64,000 bases of DNA from Pantanalinema sp. (GTDB lineage Bacteria > Cyanobacteriota > Sericytochromatia > S15B-MN24 > UBA4093). Of the stretch, positions 43,556 to 51,764 are shown in pieces (the stretch's first letter is position 1; every line of letters begins with the position of its first letter). The stretch is from positions 1 to 64,000 of the forward strand of contig DATNQI010000098.1 of the NCBI GenBank assembly GCA_036704125.1, given 5' to 3'. The notes beneath the pieces are model-generated. The model saw only the letters and a list, made by a program, of their open reading frames with translations. It was not told the origin of the DNA and made no database searches. The position numbers and the translations under genes were made by a program.

Positions 43556-44857
43556 GTGAGAGACGCTTCCACCTTCCACGCGGACCTGGTCGTCCGCAAC
43601 GCCGTCCAGCTCGTCACCGTCTCGGGCAGCGGCCGCCCCCGCAGCGGCCACCAGCAGGGGCACCTCGCCATCATCCCCGACGGGGCGGTCGCGATCGCGG
43701 GCGGCGAGATCATCGCCGTCGGCACCACCGACGAGATCATGACCAGCGGCGCGGTCGACTCCGACACCATGGAGATGGACGCCCGCGGCTGCGTCGTCAC
43801 CCCCGGCCTGATCGACTCCCACACCCACCTGGTCTACGGCGGCAGCCGCGAGCGCGAGTTCGAGCTGCGCGCCCGGGGCGCCACCTACAACGAGATCATG
43901 GCCTCGGGCGGCGGCATCTACTCGACGGTGCGCAAGACCCGCGAGGCCTCCTTCGAGACCCTCTACCGCACCGCCGAGCGCCACCTCTCGACCATGCTCG
44001 CCTACGGCACGACCACCGTCGAGGCCAAGAGCGGCTACGGCCTCGACTTCGACACCGAGCTCAAGCAGCTCGAGGTGCTCGAGAAGCTCAACCGTCTCCA
44101 GCCCATCGACGTGGTGTCGACCTTCATGGGGGCCCACGCGGTGCCCGAGGGCCAGGACGCCGACGCCTACGTCGAGTGGCTCTGCGCCGAGGCCATCCCC
44201 CGCATCTCGATCCGCGGCCTGGCGAGGTTCTGCGACGTGTTCTGCGAGCAGGGGGTCTTCACCCCCGAGCAGACCGCCAAGATCCTGCGCGCCGCCCAGC
44301 GGCAGGGCCTGGGCGCCAAGCTGCACGCCGACGAGCTGTGCGACACCGGCGGGGCCATGCTCGCCGCCGAGCTCGGAGCCGTCTCGGCCGATCACCTCCA
44401 CTGCGCCAACGAAGAGGGCCTCGCCGCCATGGCCAAGAAGGGCGTCGTCGCGACGCTGTTGCCCGGCACGGCGGTCTTTTTGGGCATGCGCGAGCACGCC
44501 AAGGCCCGCCGCATGGTCGAGCTGGGCGTCCCGGTGGCGCTCGCGACCGACTTCAACCCAGGCTCGTGCTTCAGCGAGTCCATGAGCCTGATGATGTCGT
44601 TCGCCTGCACCCAGCTCAAGCTCACCCCCGCCGAGGCCCTCGTCGCCTCGACCATCAACGCGGCGCACGCCGTCTCGCGCGGCCACCACATCGGCAGCCT
44701 GGAGGTCGGCAAGCAGGGCGACCTGGTCCTCTGGGACGCCGACGATTACCGCATGATCCCCTACCACATGGGCGTGAACCTCGTGAAGACGGTCGTCAAG
44801 CGAGGCAAGGTCGTCCACCGGGCCGCAGGCCTCAGCGTCAAGACCGTCGAAGTCTAG
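43556..44857 (+). CDS. hutI: Imidazolonepropionase
   Basis: This 433-residue amidohydrolase opens the ring to formiminoglutamate. It has the metal site VTPGLIDSHTHLVYGGSRER, TTTVEAKSGYGLD, the second histidine in LGAKLHADELCDTGGA and the aspartate in ALATDFNPGSC. It starts at GTG 43556, directly after hutU. The N terminus has an insert (GSGRPRSGHQQG) that is somewhat longer than usual. Confidence 0.96.
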   Translation: MRDASTFHADLVVRNAVQLVTVSGSGRPRSGHQQGHLAIIPDGAVAIAGGEIIAVGTTDEIMTSGAVDSDTMEMDARGCVVTPGLIDSHTHLVYGGSREREFELRARGATYNEIMASGGGIYSTVRKTREASFETLYRTAERHLSTMLAYGTTTVEAKSGYGLDFDTELKQLEVLEKLNRLQPIDVVSTFMGAHAVPEGQDADAYVEWLCAEAIPRISIRGLARFCDVFCEQGVFTPEQTAKILRAAQRQGLGAKLHADELCDTGGAMLAAELGAVSADHLHCANEEGLAAMAKKGVVATLLPGTAVFLGMREHAKARRMVELGVPVALATDFNPGSCFSESMSLMMSFACTQLKLTPAEALVASTINAAHAVSRGHHIGSLEVGKQGDLVLWDADDYRMIPYHMGVNLVKTVVKRGKVVHRAAGLSVKTVEV

Positions 44858-44879
44858 AAGAGAAAGGTTGCCAGTTTCA

Positions 44880-45815
44880 ATGTCGAAGCTGATCGAGTGC
44901 GTTCCAAACTTCAGCGAAGGCCGTCGCCCCGAGGTGATCGAGGCCGTCTGCCAGGCCGTTTCAAGCATCCCCGGCGTGATCCTGCTCGACAGGTCGAGCG
45001 ACTACGACCACAACCGCACGGTGCTGACCCTGGTCGGCTCGCCTGACGGCCTCAAGGCCGCCGTGCTCGCTCTCTACGAGGCGGCGATCAAGAACATCGA
45101 CCTGCGCGAGCACCAGGGCGAGCACCCCCGCATGGGCGCGGTGGACGTGGTGCCCTTCATCCCCATCCGCAACGCCTCGATGGAGGACTGCGTGGCCCTC
45201 TCCAAGGAGATCGCCGCCCTGGTCTCCGATCGCTTCGACGTGCCCATGTTCCTCTACGCCGAGGCCGCTTCCGACCCCAACCGCAAGGTGCTCGCCGCCA
45301 TCCGCAAGGGCGAGTTCGAGGGCATGGCCAGCAAGATGCAGGATCAGGCCTGGAAGCCCGACTTCGGCCCCGGCGAGCCCCACCCCAGCGCCGGGGTCTC
45401 GGCCATCGGCGCGCGCTTCTTCCTGGTCGCCTACAACCTCCAGCTCGACACGCCCGACCTCAAGGTCGCCCAGGCGATCGCCAAGGCCGTACGCGCCAGC
45501 TCCGGCGGCCTGATGAACGTCCAGGGCATGGGCGTCTTCTTGGCCGATCGCAACCAGGCCCAGGTCTCCATGAACCTCCTCAACTACGAGAAGACCCCCC
45601 TCCACCGCGTCCAGGAGCTGGTCAAGGCCGAGGCCGCCCGCTACGGCGCCCGGGTCATGAGCGCCGAGATCGTCGGGCTCATCCCCCAGGCGGCGCTGCT
45701 CGAGGCCGCCGCCTACTACCTGCAGGTGGAGAACTGGAACCCCAACCTCGTGCTGGAGAACGCCATGCTCGACAAGGCCAGCCAGCAATCGAACGGAGCG
45801 ACCGCCCATGTCTAA
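44880..45815 (+). CDS. ftcD: Glutamate formimidoyltransferase
   Basis: This 311-residue enzyme moves the formimino group from formiminoglutamate to tetrahydrofolate. It starts SKLIECVPNFSEGRRPEVIE and has DYDHNRTVLTLVG, EHPRMGAVDVVPF and GEPHPSAGVSAIGARFFLVA. Only the transferase half of the animal two-domain enzyme is present. The cyclodeaminase is encoded by the next, overlapping gene. The start is ATG at 44880, 22 bases after hutI, with a GAGAAAGG site. Confidence 0.96.
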   Translation: MSKLIECVPNFSEGRRPEVIEAVCQAVSSIPGVILLDRSSDYDHNRTVLTLVGSPDGLKAAVLALYEAAIKNIDLREHQGEHPRMGAVDVVPFIPIRNASMEDCVALSKEIAALVSDRFDVPMFLYAEAASDPNRKVLAAIRKGEFEGMASKMQDQAWKPDFGPGEPHPSAGVSAIGARFFLVAYNLQLDTPDLKVAQAIAKAVRASSGGLMNVQGMGVFLADRNQAQVSMNLLNYEKTPLHRVQELVKAEAARYGARVMSAEIVGLIPQAALLEAAAYYLQVENWNPNLVLENAMLDKASQQSNGATAHV

Positions 45816-46470
45816 CGCCTCACTCAGCGCCAAGCCCCTCGTCGAGCTCCCCGTCAACGACTTCCTCAGGCGCCTCGCGGGCTCGGACCCCACCCCCGGC
45901 GGCGGCAGCGCCTCGGCCCTCTCGGGCGCCGTCGCGGCTTCCCTGGTCTCCATGGTGGGCGGCCTGACCACGGGCCGCGCGGGCTTCGAGGAGGTCGCCG
46001 AGACCATCGAGATCATGGTCGAGCAGGGCCACCAGATCGCAGGGGTCCTGGGTGCCGCGGTGGACCGCGACGCCGCGGCCTACGACCAGGTGACGGCGGC
46101 CTTCAAGCTGCCCAAGGCCACCGACGCGGAGAAGACCGCGCGCTCGCAGGCCATCCAGGCGGCCATGACCCATGCGGCCGACGTGCCCTTCGAGGTGGCC
46201 GAGGAGTGCCTCGCCGCGGCGGAGCTCGCCATGATCGCCCTCGAGAAGGGCAACCCCAACGCCACCTCGGACGCGGCGGTGGCCCTGCTGCATGCGCTGA
46301 CCGGCCTCGAGGGCGCCGTCCTCAACGTCGCCATCAACCTGGACTCGATCAAGGACGCGGCCTACGTGAGCGAGAAGACCAGCGAGATCAAGCGCCTCGT
46401 GACGCGCTCCGAGGAGCTCCGAACCGCCGGCTGGCAGATCATCCGCGAGCGCTTCCAGGCCCTGGGCTAG
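45808..46470 (+). CDS. fchA: Formimidoyltetrahydrofolate cyclodeaminase
   Basis: This 220-residue helical protein of the cyclodeaminase/cyclohydrolase family has the DPTPGGGSASALSGAVAASL folate-binding segment. It turns formimino-tetrahydrofolate into methenyl-tetrahydrofolate and ammonia, feeding one-carbon metabolism. The start overlaps ftcD by eight bases, so the two halves of the pathway step are made together. Confidence 0.95.
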   Translation: MSNASLSAKPLVELPVNDFLRRLAGSDPTPGGGSASALSGAVAASLVSMVGGLTTGRAGFEEVAETIEIMVEQGHQIAGVLGAAVDRDAAAYDQVTAAFKLPKATDAEKTARSQAIQAAMTHAADVPFEVAEECLAAAELAMIALEKGNPNATSDAAVALLHALTGLEGAVLNVAINLDSIKDAAYVSEKTSEIKRLVTRSEELRTAGWQIIRERFQALG

Positions 46471-46484
46471 AACAAGAGGATTCC

Positions 46485-48032
46485 ATGGCGACCATCACCG
46501 ACCAGCTTCCTATCACCCTCGACGGCGAGAGCCTCCGCGTCGAGGACGTCGTGCGCGTGGCCCGCGACCGCGCCACCGTCTCTCTGTCCGAGGCCTCCAT
46601 GGCCCGGGTCGAGGAGTCCCGCGCCTACGTGGATGCCCTGATCGCCGAGGAGCGCGTGGTCTACGGCATCACCACGGGCTTCGGCTACTTCAAGGAGCGG
46701 CGGATCGGCCCGGAGGCCGTCGAGCAGCTCCAGCACAACCTGATCGTGAGCCACTCGGCCGGCGTGGGCGAGCCCCTGGGCGTCGAGACCGTGCGCGCCA
46801 TGCTCCTCTTGCGGGCCAACGCGCTCGCCAAGGGCTACTCGGGCGTGCGCCCCGGCACCCTGCGCCTTCTGGTCGAGATGCTCAACCGCGGCGTCCACCC
46901 CCGCATCCCCTCGCAGGGCTCGGTCGGCGCGAGCGGCGACCTCTCGCCCCTGAGTCACCTGGCGCTCGTCATGATCGGCGAGGGCGAGGCCGAGCTCGAA
47001 GGCAAGGTCCTGCCGGGGGCCGAGGCCCTCTCGTTGGTGGGCCTCGGCCCCATCAAGCTCGGCGCCAAGGAAGGCCTGGCCCTCATCAACGGCACCCAGG
47101 CCATGACGGCGCTGGGGGCGCTGACCCTCTCGCGCTCGCGCTCGCTCGCCAAGCTCGCCGACGTGGCCTGCGGCATGACCGTCGAGGCGACCCTCGGCTC
47201 GCCCCGCGCCTACCTGCCGCACTTCCACGCCCTGCGCCCCCACCCGGGCCAGCAGGCGAGCGCGCGGAACATGACGCGCCTGACCGAGCTGAGCGAGCTG
47301 GTCGCCTCCCACGCGGGCTGCGACCAGGTCCAGGACGCCTACTCGCTGCGCTGCGCGCCCCAGGTCCACGGCGCGAGCCGCGACGCCATCGACTACGGCG
47401 AGAAGGTCGTCTCCATCGAGCTCAACTCGGCAACCGACAACCCGCTCATCTTCGCCGACCGGGACGAGGTGCTGACGGGCGGCCACTTCCACGGCCAGCC
47501 GGTGGCGCTCGCCATGGACTTCCTCGCGATCGCCCTCTCGGAGCTCGCCAACATCTCGGAGCGCCGCATCGAGCGCCTGGTCAACGCCACCTACTCCAAC
47601 GGCCTGCCCATGTTCCTCGCCGAGGAGGGCGGCCTCAACTCGGGCTACATGGTCGCCCAGTACACGGCGGCGTCGCTGGTGAGCGAGAACAAGGTGCTGG
47701 CCCACCCGGCCTCGGTCGACTCCATCCCGACCTCGGCCGGGCAGGAGGACCACGTCAGCATGGGCACCACCTCGGCCCGCAAGGCCGTCAACGTCTGCGA
47801 CAACGCCGAGCGGGTGCTCGCCATCGAGTTCCTGTGCGCCGCCCAGGCCCTGGACTTCCGCAAGATCCCGGCGGGCACGGGCAGCGCCGCGGCCTACAAG
47901 GCGATCCGCGAGGCGGTGCCCTACCTCGCCGCGGATCGGGTCGTTTCCAAGGACATCGAGGCCATGGTGGCCCTCATGCGGGACGGCTCGCTGCTCGCCG
48001 CGGTCGAGGCGGCCTGCGGGGAGCTGGAGTAA
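46485..48032 (+). CDS. hutH: Histidine ammonia-lyase
   Basis: This 515-residue enzyme removes ammonia from histidine to give urocanate, the first step of the pathway. The self-forming MIO cofactor comes from A149-S150-G151 in GSVGASGDLSPLSH. Other conserved parts are YGITTGFGYF, ALINGTQAMTALGAL and ATDNPLIFAD. The ATG at 46485 follows AAGAGGATTCC. It is last among the hut genes although its reaction comes first. Confidence 0.97.
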   Translation: MATITDQLPITLDGESLRVEDVVRVARDRATVSLSEASMARVEESRAYVDALIAEERVVYGITTGFGYFKERRIGPEAVEQLQHNLIVSHSAGVGEPLGVETVRAMLLLRANALAKGYSGVRPGTLRLLVEMLNRGVHPRIPSQGSVGASGDLSPLSHLALVMIGEGEAELEGKVLPGAEALSLVGLGPIKLGAKEGLALINGTQAMTALGALTLSRSRSLAKLADVACGMTVEATLGSPRAYLPHFHALRPHPGQQASARNMTRLTELSELVASHAGCDQVQDAYSLRCAPQVHGASRDAIDYGEKVVSIELNSATDNPLIFADRDEVLTGGHFHGQPVALAMDFLAIALSELANISERRIERLVNATYSNGLPMFLAEEGGLNSGYMVAQYTAASLVSENKVLAHPASVDSIPTSAGQEDHVSMGTTSARKAVNVCDNAERVLAIEFLCAAQALDFRKIPAGTGSAAAYKAIREAVPYLAADRVVSKDIEAMVALMRDGSLLAAVEAACGELE

Positions 48033-48035
48033 GCC

Positions 48036-48734
48036 GTGCCGACGGTGCGCGATCGCCTCAAGGGAGGCCTGATCGTCTCATGCCAGGCGGGCCACGAGGA
48101 GCCGCTTCATGGCTCGGCCATCATGGCCGCCATGGCGCGCGCGGCCGCCCAGAGCGGAGCCGTGGCCATCCGGGCCGAGGGCCCCTCGGACATCAAGGCG
48201 ATCCGCGCGGCGGTGGACCTGCCCATCGTCGGGCTCTACAAGATCCGCAAGCCCGAGTGGGAGGTCTACATCACCCCGACCTTCGAGTCGGCCAAGGAGG
48301 TCGCCGAGGCGGGCGCCGATCTCATCGCGATCGACGCCACGACCGAGGTGCGCCCCGACGGGCTGAGCCTCGAAGAGACGATCCGGCGCATCAAGAAAGA
48401 GCTCGGCCGGCCGGTCTTCGCCGACGTCTCCACCCTCGAGGAGGGCCTGCGGGCCGAGGCCCTGGGGGCTGACGTGGTCGGCACGACCCTTTCCGGGTAC
48501 ACTCCCCAGAGCCCCAGGCAGGACGGGCCTGACTGGCGCCTCCTGGGCGATCTGACGCGTCGCCTTGCGATCCCCGTGATCATGGAGGGCCGCATCTGGG
48601 AGCCCGCCGAGGCGCGGCAGGCCATCGAGCGCGGAGCCTGGGCCGTGGTGGTGGGCTCCGCCATCACCCGTCCGCAGCTGATCACCGATCGCTTCTTGAA
48701 GGAGATGGGCCGCCATGGCAACCAACCTCGCTGA
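48036..48734 (+). CDS. nanE: N-acylglucosamine-6-phosphate 2-epimerase
   Basis: This 232-residue TIM-barrel enzyme interconverts N-acetylmannosamine-6-phosphate and N-acetylglucosamine-6-phosphate in sialic acid and amino-sugar use. It has [42 protein letters not shown] and [10 protein letters not shown], with [20 protein letters not shown]. The GTG start is three bases after hutH. Its 3' end overlaps the ROK kinase gene by 20 bases. No sialic acid lyase is nearby. Confidence 0.95.
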   Translation: MPTVRDRLKGGLIVSCQAGHEEPLHGSAIMAAMARAAAQSGAVAIRAEGPSDIKAIRAAVDLPIVGLYKIRKPEWEVYITPTFESAKEVAEAGADLIAIDATTEVRPDGLSLEETIRRIKKELGRPVFADVSTLEEGLRAEALGADVVGTTLSGYTPQSPRQDGPDWRLLGDLTRRLAIPVIMEGRIWEPAEARQAIERGAWAVVVGSAITRPQLITDRFLKEMGRHGNQPR

Positions 48735-49683
48735 CGCCTACGCCCTCGGCCTCGACCTGGGAGGCACCAAGATCCTCGCCGGCCTGGTGGACGGCGATGG
48801 GCGGGTGCACGCCGAGTGGCGCCTGCCGACCCCGACCGAGGGCGGAGGAGCGGCCATCCTGGCGGCCCTGGTGGAGGGGGTCGGCACCCTCAAGGCCGAG
48901 CTTTCCAGCGAGCAGCGCGCGCGGCTCATCGGCGTGGGCGTGAGCAGCGCCGGCCAGGTCAACCATGCGACCGGCGTGGTCGAGTACTGCACCCCCAACC
49001 TGCCCGGCTGGTCGGGGACCCCCGTGGTCGAGGCCCTGGAGCGGGCCCAGGGCATTCGGGCCTGCGCGGACAACGACGCCAACTGTGCGGCCTTCGGCGA
49101 GTACTGGGTGGGCGCCGGCAAGGGCGTCCAGAACCTGGTGGCCCTCACCATCGGGACGGGCCTGGGCGGCGGGATCATCGCCAACGGGGAGCTGGTGCGC
49201 GGCGCGCGCGGCGGCGGGGCCGAGATCGGCCACTTCCTCCTGGTGCCGGACGGCCTGCCCTGCAACTGCGGCCAGAACGGCTGCATCGAGTCCTACGTCT
49301 CCGGCACGGCCCTCGCCAGGGCCGCGGCGCGCTCGGGCCACTGGACCCCCTCGCCCTCGAGCCATCAGATCTTCGAGATGGCTCGCTCGGGCGATGCGCA
49401 TGCGCTGGGCCTGGTGCGGGAGATGGCGCGAAACCTGGCCATGGGGATCGTCACGATCATCGCCTTCCTCGATCCCGAGCGGATCGTGGTGGGCGGCGGC
49501 GTCAGCGAGCAGGCCGATCTGTTCCTGCCCCTGGTGCGCGAGCAGATCCCCGGGCTGTACGGCGAGCGCGGCTGGGACACCTCGGCGCTGGTGCCGGCGG
49601 CTCTCGGCCCCCGCGCCGGCATGATCGGGGCGGCGGGTCAGGCCTTAGCGCGCTTCGGCGCCGCCAAGACGGCGGTCTGCTAA
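48715..49683 (+). CDS. ROK-family sugar kinase
   Basis: This 322-residue kinase has the phosphate loop [16 protein letters not shown], the ROK signature region [20 protein letters not shown] and the zinc-binding [11 protein letters not shown]. No helix-turn-helix domain is present, so it is an enzyme rather than a repressor. Being joined to nanE, N-acetylmannosamine or glucose are the natural candidate substrates. The sequence does not decide between them. Confidence 0.9.
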   Translation: MATNLADAYALGLDLGGTKILAGLVDGDGRVHAEWRLPTPTEGGGAAILAALVEGVGTLKAELSSEQRARLIGVGVSSAGQVNHATGVVEYCTPNLPGWSGTPVVEALERAQGIRACADNDANCAAFGEYWVGAGKGVQNLVALTIGTGLGGGIIANGELVRGARGGGAEIGHFLLVPDGLPCNCGQNGCIESYVSGTALARAAARSGHWTPSPSSHQIFEMARSGDAHALGLVREMARNLAMGIVTIIAFLDPERIVVGGGVSEQADLFLPLVREQIPGLYGERGWDTSALVPAALGPRAGMIGAAGQALARFGAAKTAVC

Positions 49684-49684
49684 C

Positions 49685-51058
49685 TTGAGGCGTTTCCTGC
49701 TGGCGCTGGTCCTCGCCGGAGCCACTCCCCTTCCCGCCTTCGCCGCGGCCTCCTACGTGGGGGCCGTGCGCTACGACGACGCGACGCGCACCTTCACCAT
49801 CGAGACCAGCGGCACCCCCCTGGTCCAGACCAAGCGCCTGATCAACCCCGATCGCCTGGTCATCGACGTGCGCGACGCGGCCCTCGCCGTGACGGCCCCG
49901 CGCGAGCAGACGATCACCAGCCGCCGGATCCGGGGCTTCTCGGTCTCTCAGGTGACGGGCACCCCCGAGATCGTGCGCGTGGTGGTCGAGCTGCAGCCCA
50001 AGGTCGAGCCCCTGATCGCGGTGCGGCAGTCGCCGGGTCGCGTCATCATCGCCTTCGAGCAGCCTCCGGTCCCCAAGGGGGAGCGCGAGCTCGAGACCCT
50101 GCCGCCCGCGTCGGAAAACGTGCGCCTGCCGGCGCCCCAGGTGGTCGCGCTGCCGAGCGCGCCGCCCCTGCCCGCCGGGCCCGTCGTCGTGCCACCCCCG
50201 CCCGAGGCCCCGTCGCCCCGGCCGGACGAGGCGATCAAGACGAGCGCCCCGCAGGCCGCGATCGCCTCCCCGGCTCCCGAGCGCCCGATCGCTCCTGTCG
50301 TCTGGACCGGCAAGCCCGCCCCCTCGCCGTCGCCCGCTTGGCAGCGCCCCGCCCTGGAGCCCATCACGGTGGGGCCGGCCGAGGAGCCCGAGAAGGCCGA
50401 GAAGGAGGCCGCCAAGGTGGAGTGGGGCTTCGGCTCCACGGTCATGCTGCGCTGGCAGCAGCTCGAGGCCCTCGACGACTACGGGGCCGAGGCGGGGCCC
50501 GTCTTCGCCTACCCCGCGGGGATCAACGGGGTGGAGGTGCGCCACTGGGTCACGCCATGGCTCGGCTTCGGCCTCGACTCGCGCCTCTTGAACTACGACA
50601 TGGCCGCCGAGGGCGTGAGCCTCAACCGCACCGATCTGATGATCCTGCCGGCCCTGGTCGCGCGGTATCCCTTGCTCGACGGTCGCGTCGAGCCCACCCT
50701 GCACCTGGGCTACATGGCGCGCCACATCACCGCCTACTCCCACACCCTGGGGGCGGCCCTGCCCTTCTCGCCCACCCAGTTCCACCACGGCTATGCGCTG
50801 GGCCTTGGGGGGCGCTTGCGCCTGTTGCCCGCCCTCTCCCTTCAGCTGGACTACCAGCTGCTGCCCAGCGTCGGCGGGAACCTCTTCCAGGGCTTCGGGA
50901 GCGTCTTCCCCCTGTCCCAGAGCCGCTACACCGCCGAGGTCATGATCGACGTGGGGCCGGGCTACCTCTCGATGGGCTACGCGGGCGACGCCGCCCGGGG
51001 GAGCAGCTATTCCCAGTTCATCAACGGGCTTCTCGCCGGGGCGGGGTGGCGCTACTGA
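49685..51058 (+). CDS. AMIN-domain protein with C-terminal outer-membrane barrel
   Basis: This 457-residue exported protein has a signal peptide (RRFLLALVLAGATPLPAFAA), an AMIN domain at about 22-135 (RLVIDVRDAALAVTAPREQT, RIRGFSVSQVTGTPEIVRVV), a proline-rich linker to about 240 and a likely beta-barrel from there to the end. The end is GAGWRY, with aromatic terminal residue. AMIN domains bind peptidoglycan-linked structures, so it may tie the wall to the outer membrane. The TTG start follows the ROK stop by one base. Confidence 0.78.
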   Translation: MRRFLLALVLAGATPLPAFAAASYVGAVRYDDATRTFTIETSGTPLVQTKRLINPDRLVIDVRDAALAVTAPREQTITSRRIRGFSVSQVTGTPEIVRVVVELQPKVEPLIAVRQSPGRVIIAFEQPPVPKGERELETLPPASENVRLPAPQVVALPSAPPLPAGPVVVPPPPEAPSPRPDEAIKTSAPQAAIASPAPERPIAPVVWTGKPAPSPSPAWQRPALEPITVGPAEEPEKAEKEAAKVEWGFGSTVMLRWQQLEALDDYGAEAGPVFAYPAGINGVEVRHWVTPWLGFGLDSRLLNYDMAAEGVSLNRTDLMILPALVARYPLLDGRVEPTLHLGYMARHITAYSHTLGAALPFSPTQFHHGYALGLGGRLRLLPALSLQLDYQLLPSVGGNLFQGFGSVFPLSQSRYTAEVMIDVGPGYLSMGYAGDAARGSSYSQFINGLLAGAGWRY

Positions 51059-51125
51059 GCGAGGTCCTCACTTCACGTTCTCCGCTCTCTATTGCGCTGG
51101 GCGTTTTTCGTAATCGTCTTTTCGT

Positions 51126-51400
51126 ATGATTCAGGGCTTCAGGGACAAAGATACCGAGCGTATCTTCAACCGTTATTTCTCGGGAGGCTCGAAGGCATCA
51201 AGCGTCAAGCACTCAAGAAGCTCTTGATGGTGGATGCCGCGATTTCGCTCGATGCTTTGCTCGTTCCGCCGGGGAATCGCCTCGAGGCCCTGCAAGGCGA
51301 TCGCCAAGGAGAGCACAGCATCCGGATCAACGATCAGTGGCATGGTTGTTTCGTTTGGCGGGACGGCAACGCCTATGAGGTCGAGATCTGTGATTATCAC
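51126..51400 (+). pseudogene. higB: HigB toxin gene broken by a frameshift
   Basis: The frame from ATG 51126 reads MIQGFRDKDTERIFNRYFSG and then meets a stop after 33 codons. The rest of HigB is found one base back in another frame: RLEGIKRQALKKLLMVDAAI, PPGNRLEALQGDRQGEHSIR, NDQWHGCFVWRDGNAYEVEI, CDYH. Restoring one G in the GGG run at 51182-51184 rejoins the two parts. The second frame also lacks the usual stop after DYH and runs on to 51541. A sequencing error, a true lesion or, less likely, a programmed shift could explain it. Confidence 0.8.
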
Positions 51401-51413
51401 GAGGGAGGCCGAC

Positions 51414-51722
51414 ATGAGCAGCAGCAAGACGATGGCGCCGATCCATCCGGGAAAGATCCTGCTCGAGGAGTTCCTGGAGCCGCTGGGGATCAGCCAGAAC
51501 CGCTTGGCCCTCGCCGCCGGCATCCCCGCTCCGCGCATTAACGCGATCGTCAAGGGCAAGCGCGGGATCACCGCCGACACCGCGCTGCGGATCGGTCGGT
51601 TCTTCGGGACGGGGCCGGAGTTCTGGATGAACCTCCAGAGCCGCTACGATCTCGAGGTCCAGAGGGATCAACTCGGCGAGCGCCTGATCCAGGAGGTTCA
51701 TCCGCTCGCGGTCGCCGGCTGA
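51414..51722 (+). CDS. higA: HigA-family antitoxin
   Basis: This 102-residue protein has a helix-turn-helix typical of HigA: MAPIHPGKILLEEFLEPLGI, SQNRLALAAGIPAPRINAIV and KGKRGITADTALRIGRFFGT. It binds HigB and represses the operon. The gene itself is intact and follows the damaged toxin with a GAGGGAGG site at 51401. An intact antitoxin beside a broken toxin is a stable outcome of decay. Confidence 0.93.
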   Translation: MSSSKTMAPIHPGKILLEEFLEPLGISQNRLALAAGIPAPRINAIVKGKRGITADTALRIGRFFGTGPEFWMNLQSRYDLEVQRDQLGERLIQEVHPLAVAG

Positions 51723-51764
51723 ACGCGAGGGGACTCTCGTCCATGACCGGGAACACGACAGGTA

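Noticed and set aside
51092-51541. A single 149-codon plus-strand gene covering HigB and part of HigA
   Set aside because: Its first 30 codons match nothing, whereas HigB starts at 51126 in another frame. The long frame results from the frameshift and lost stop.
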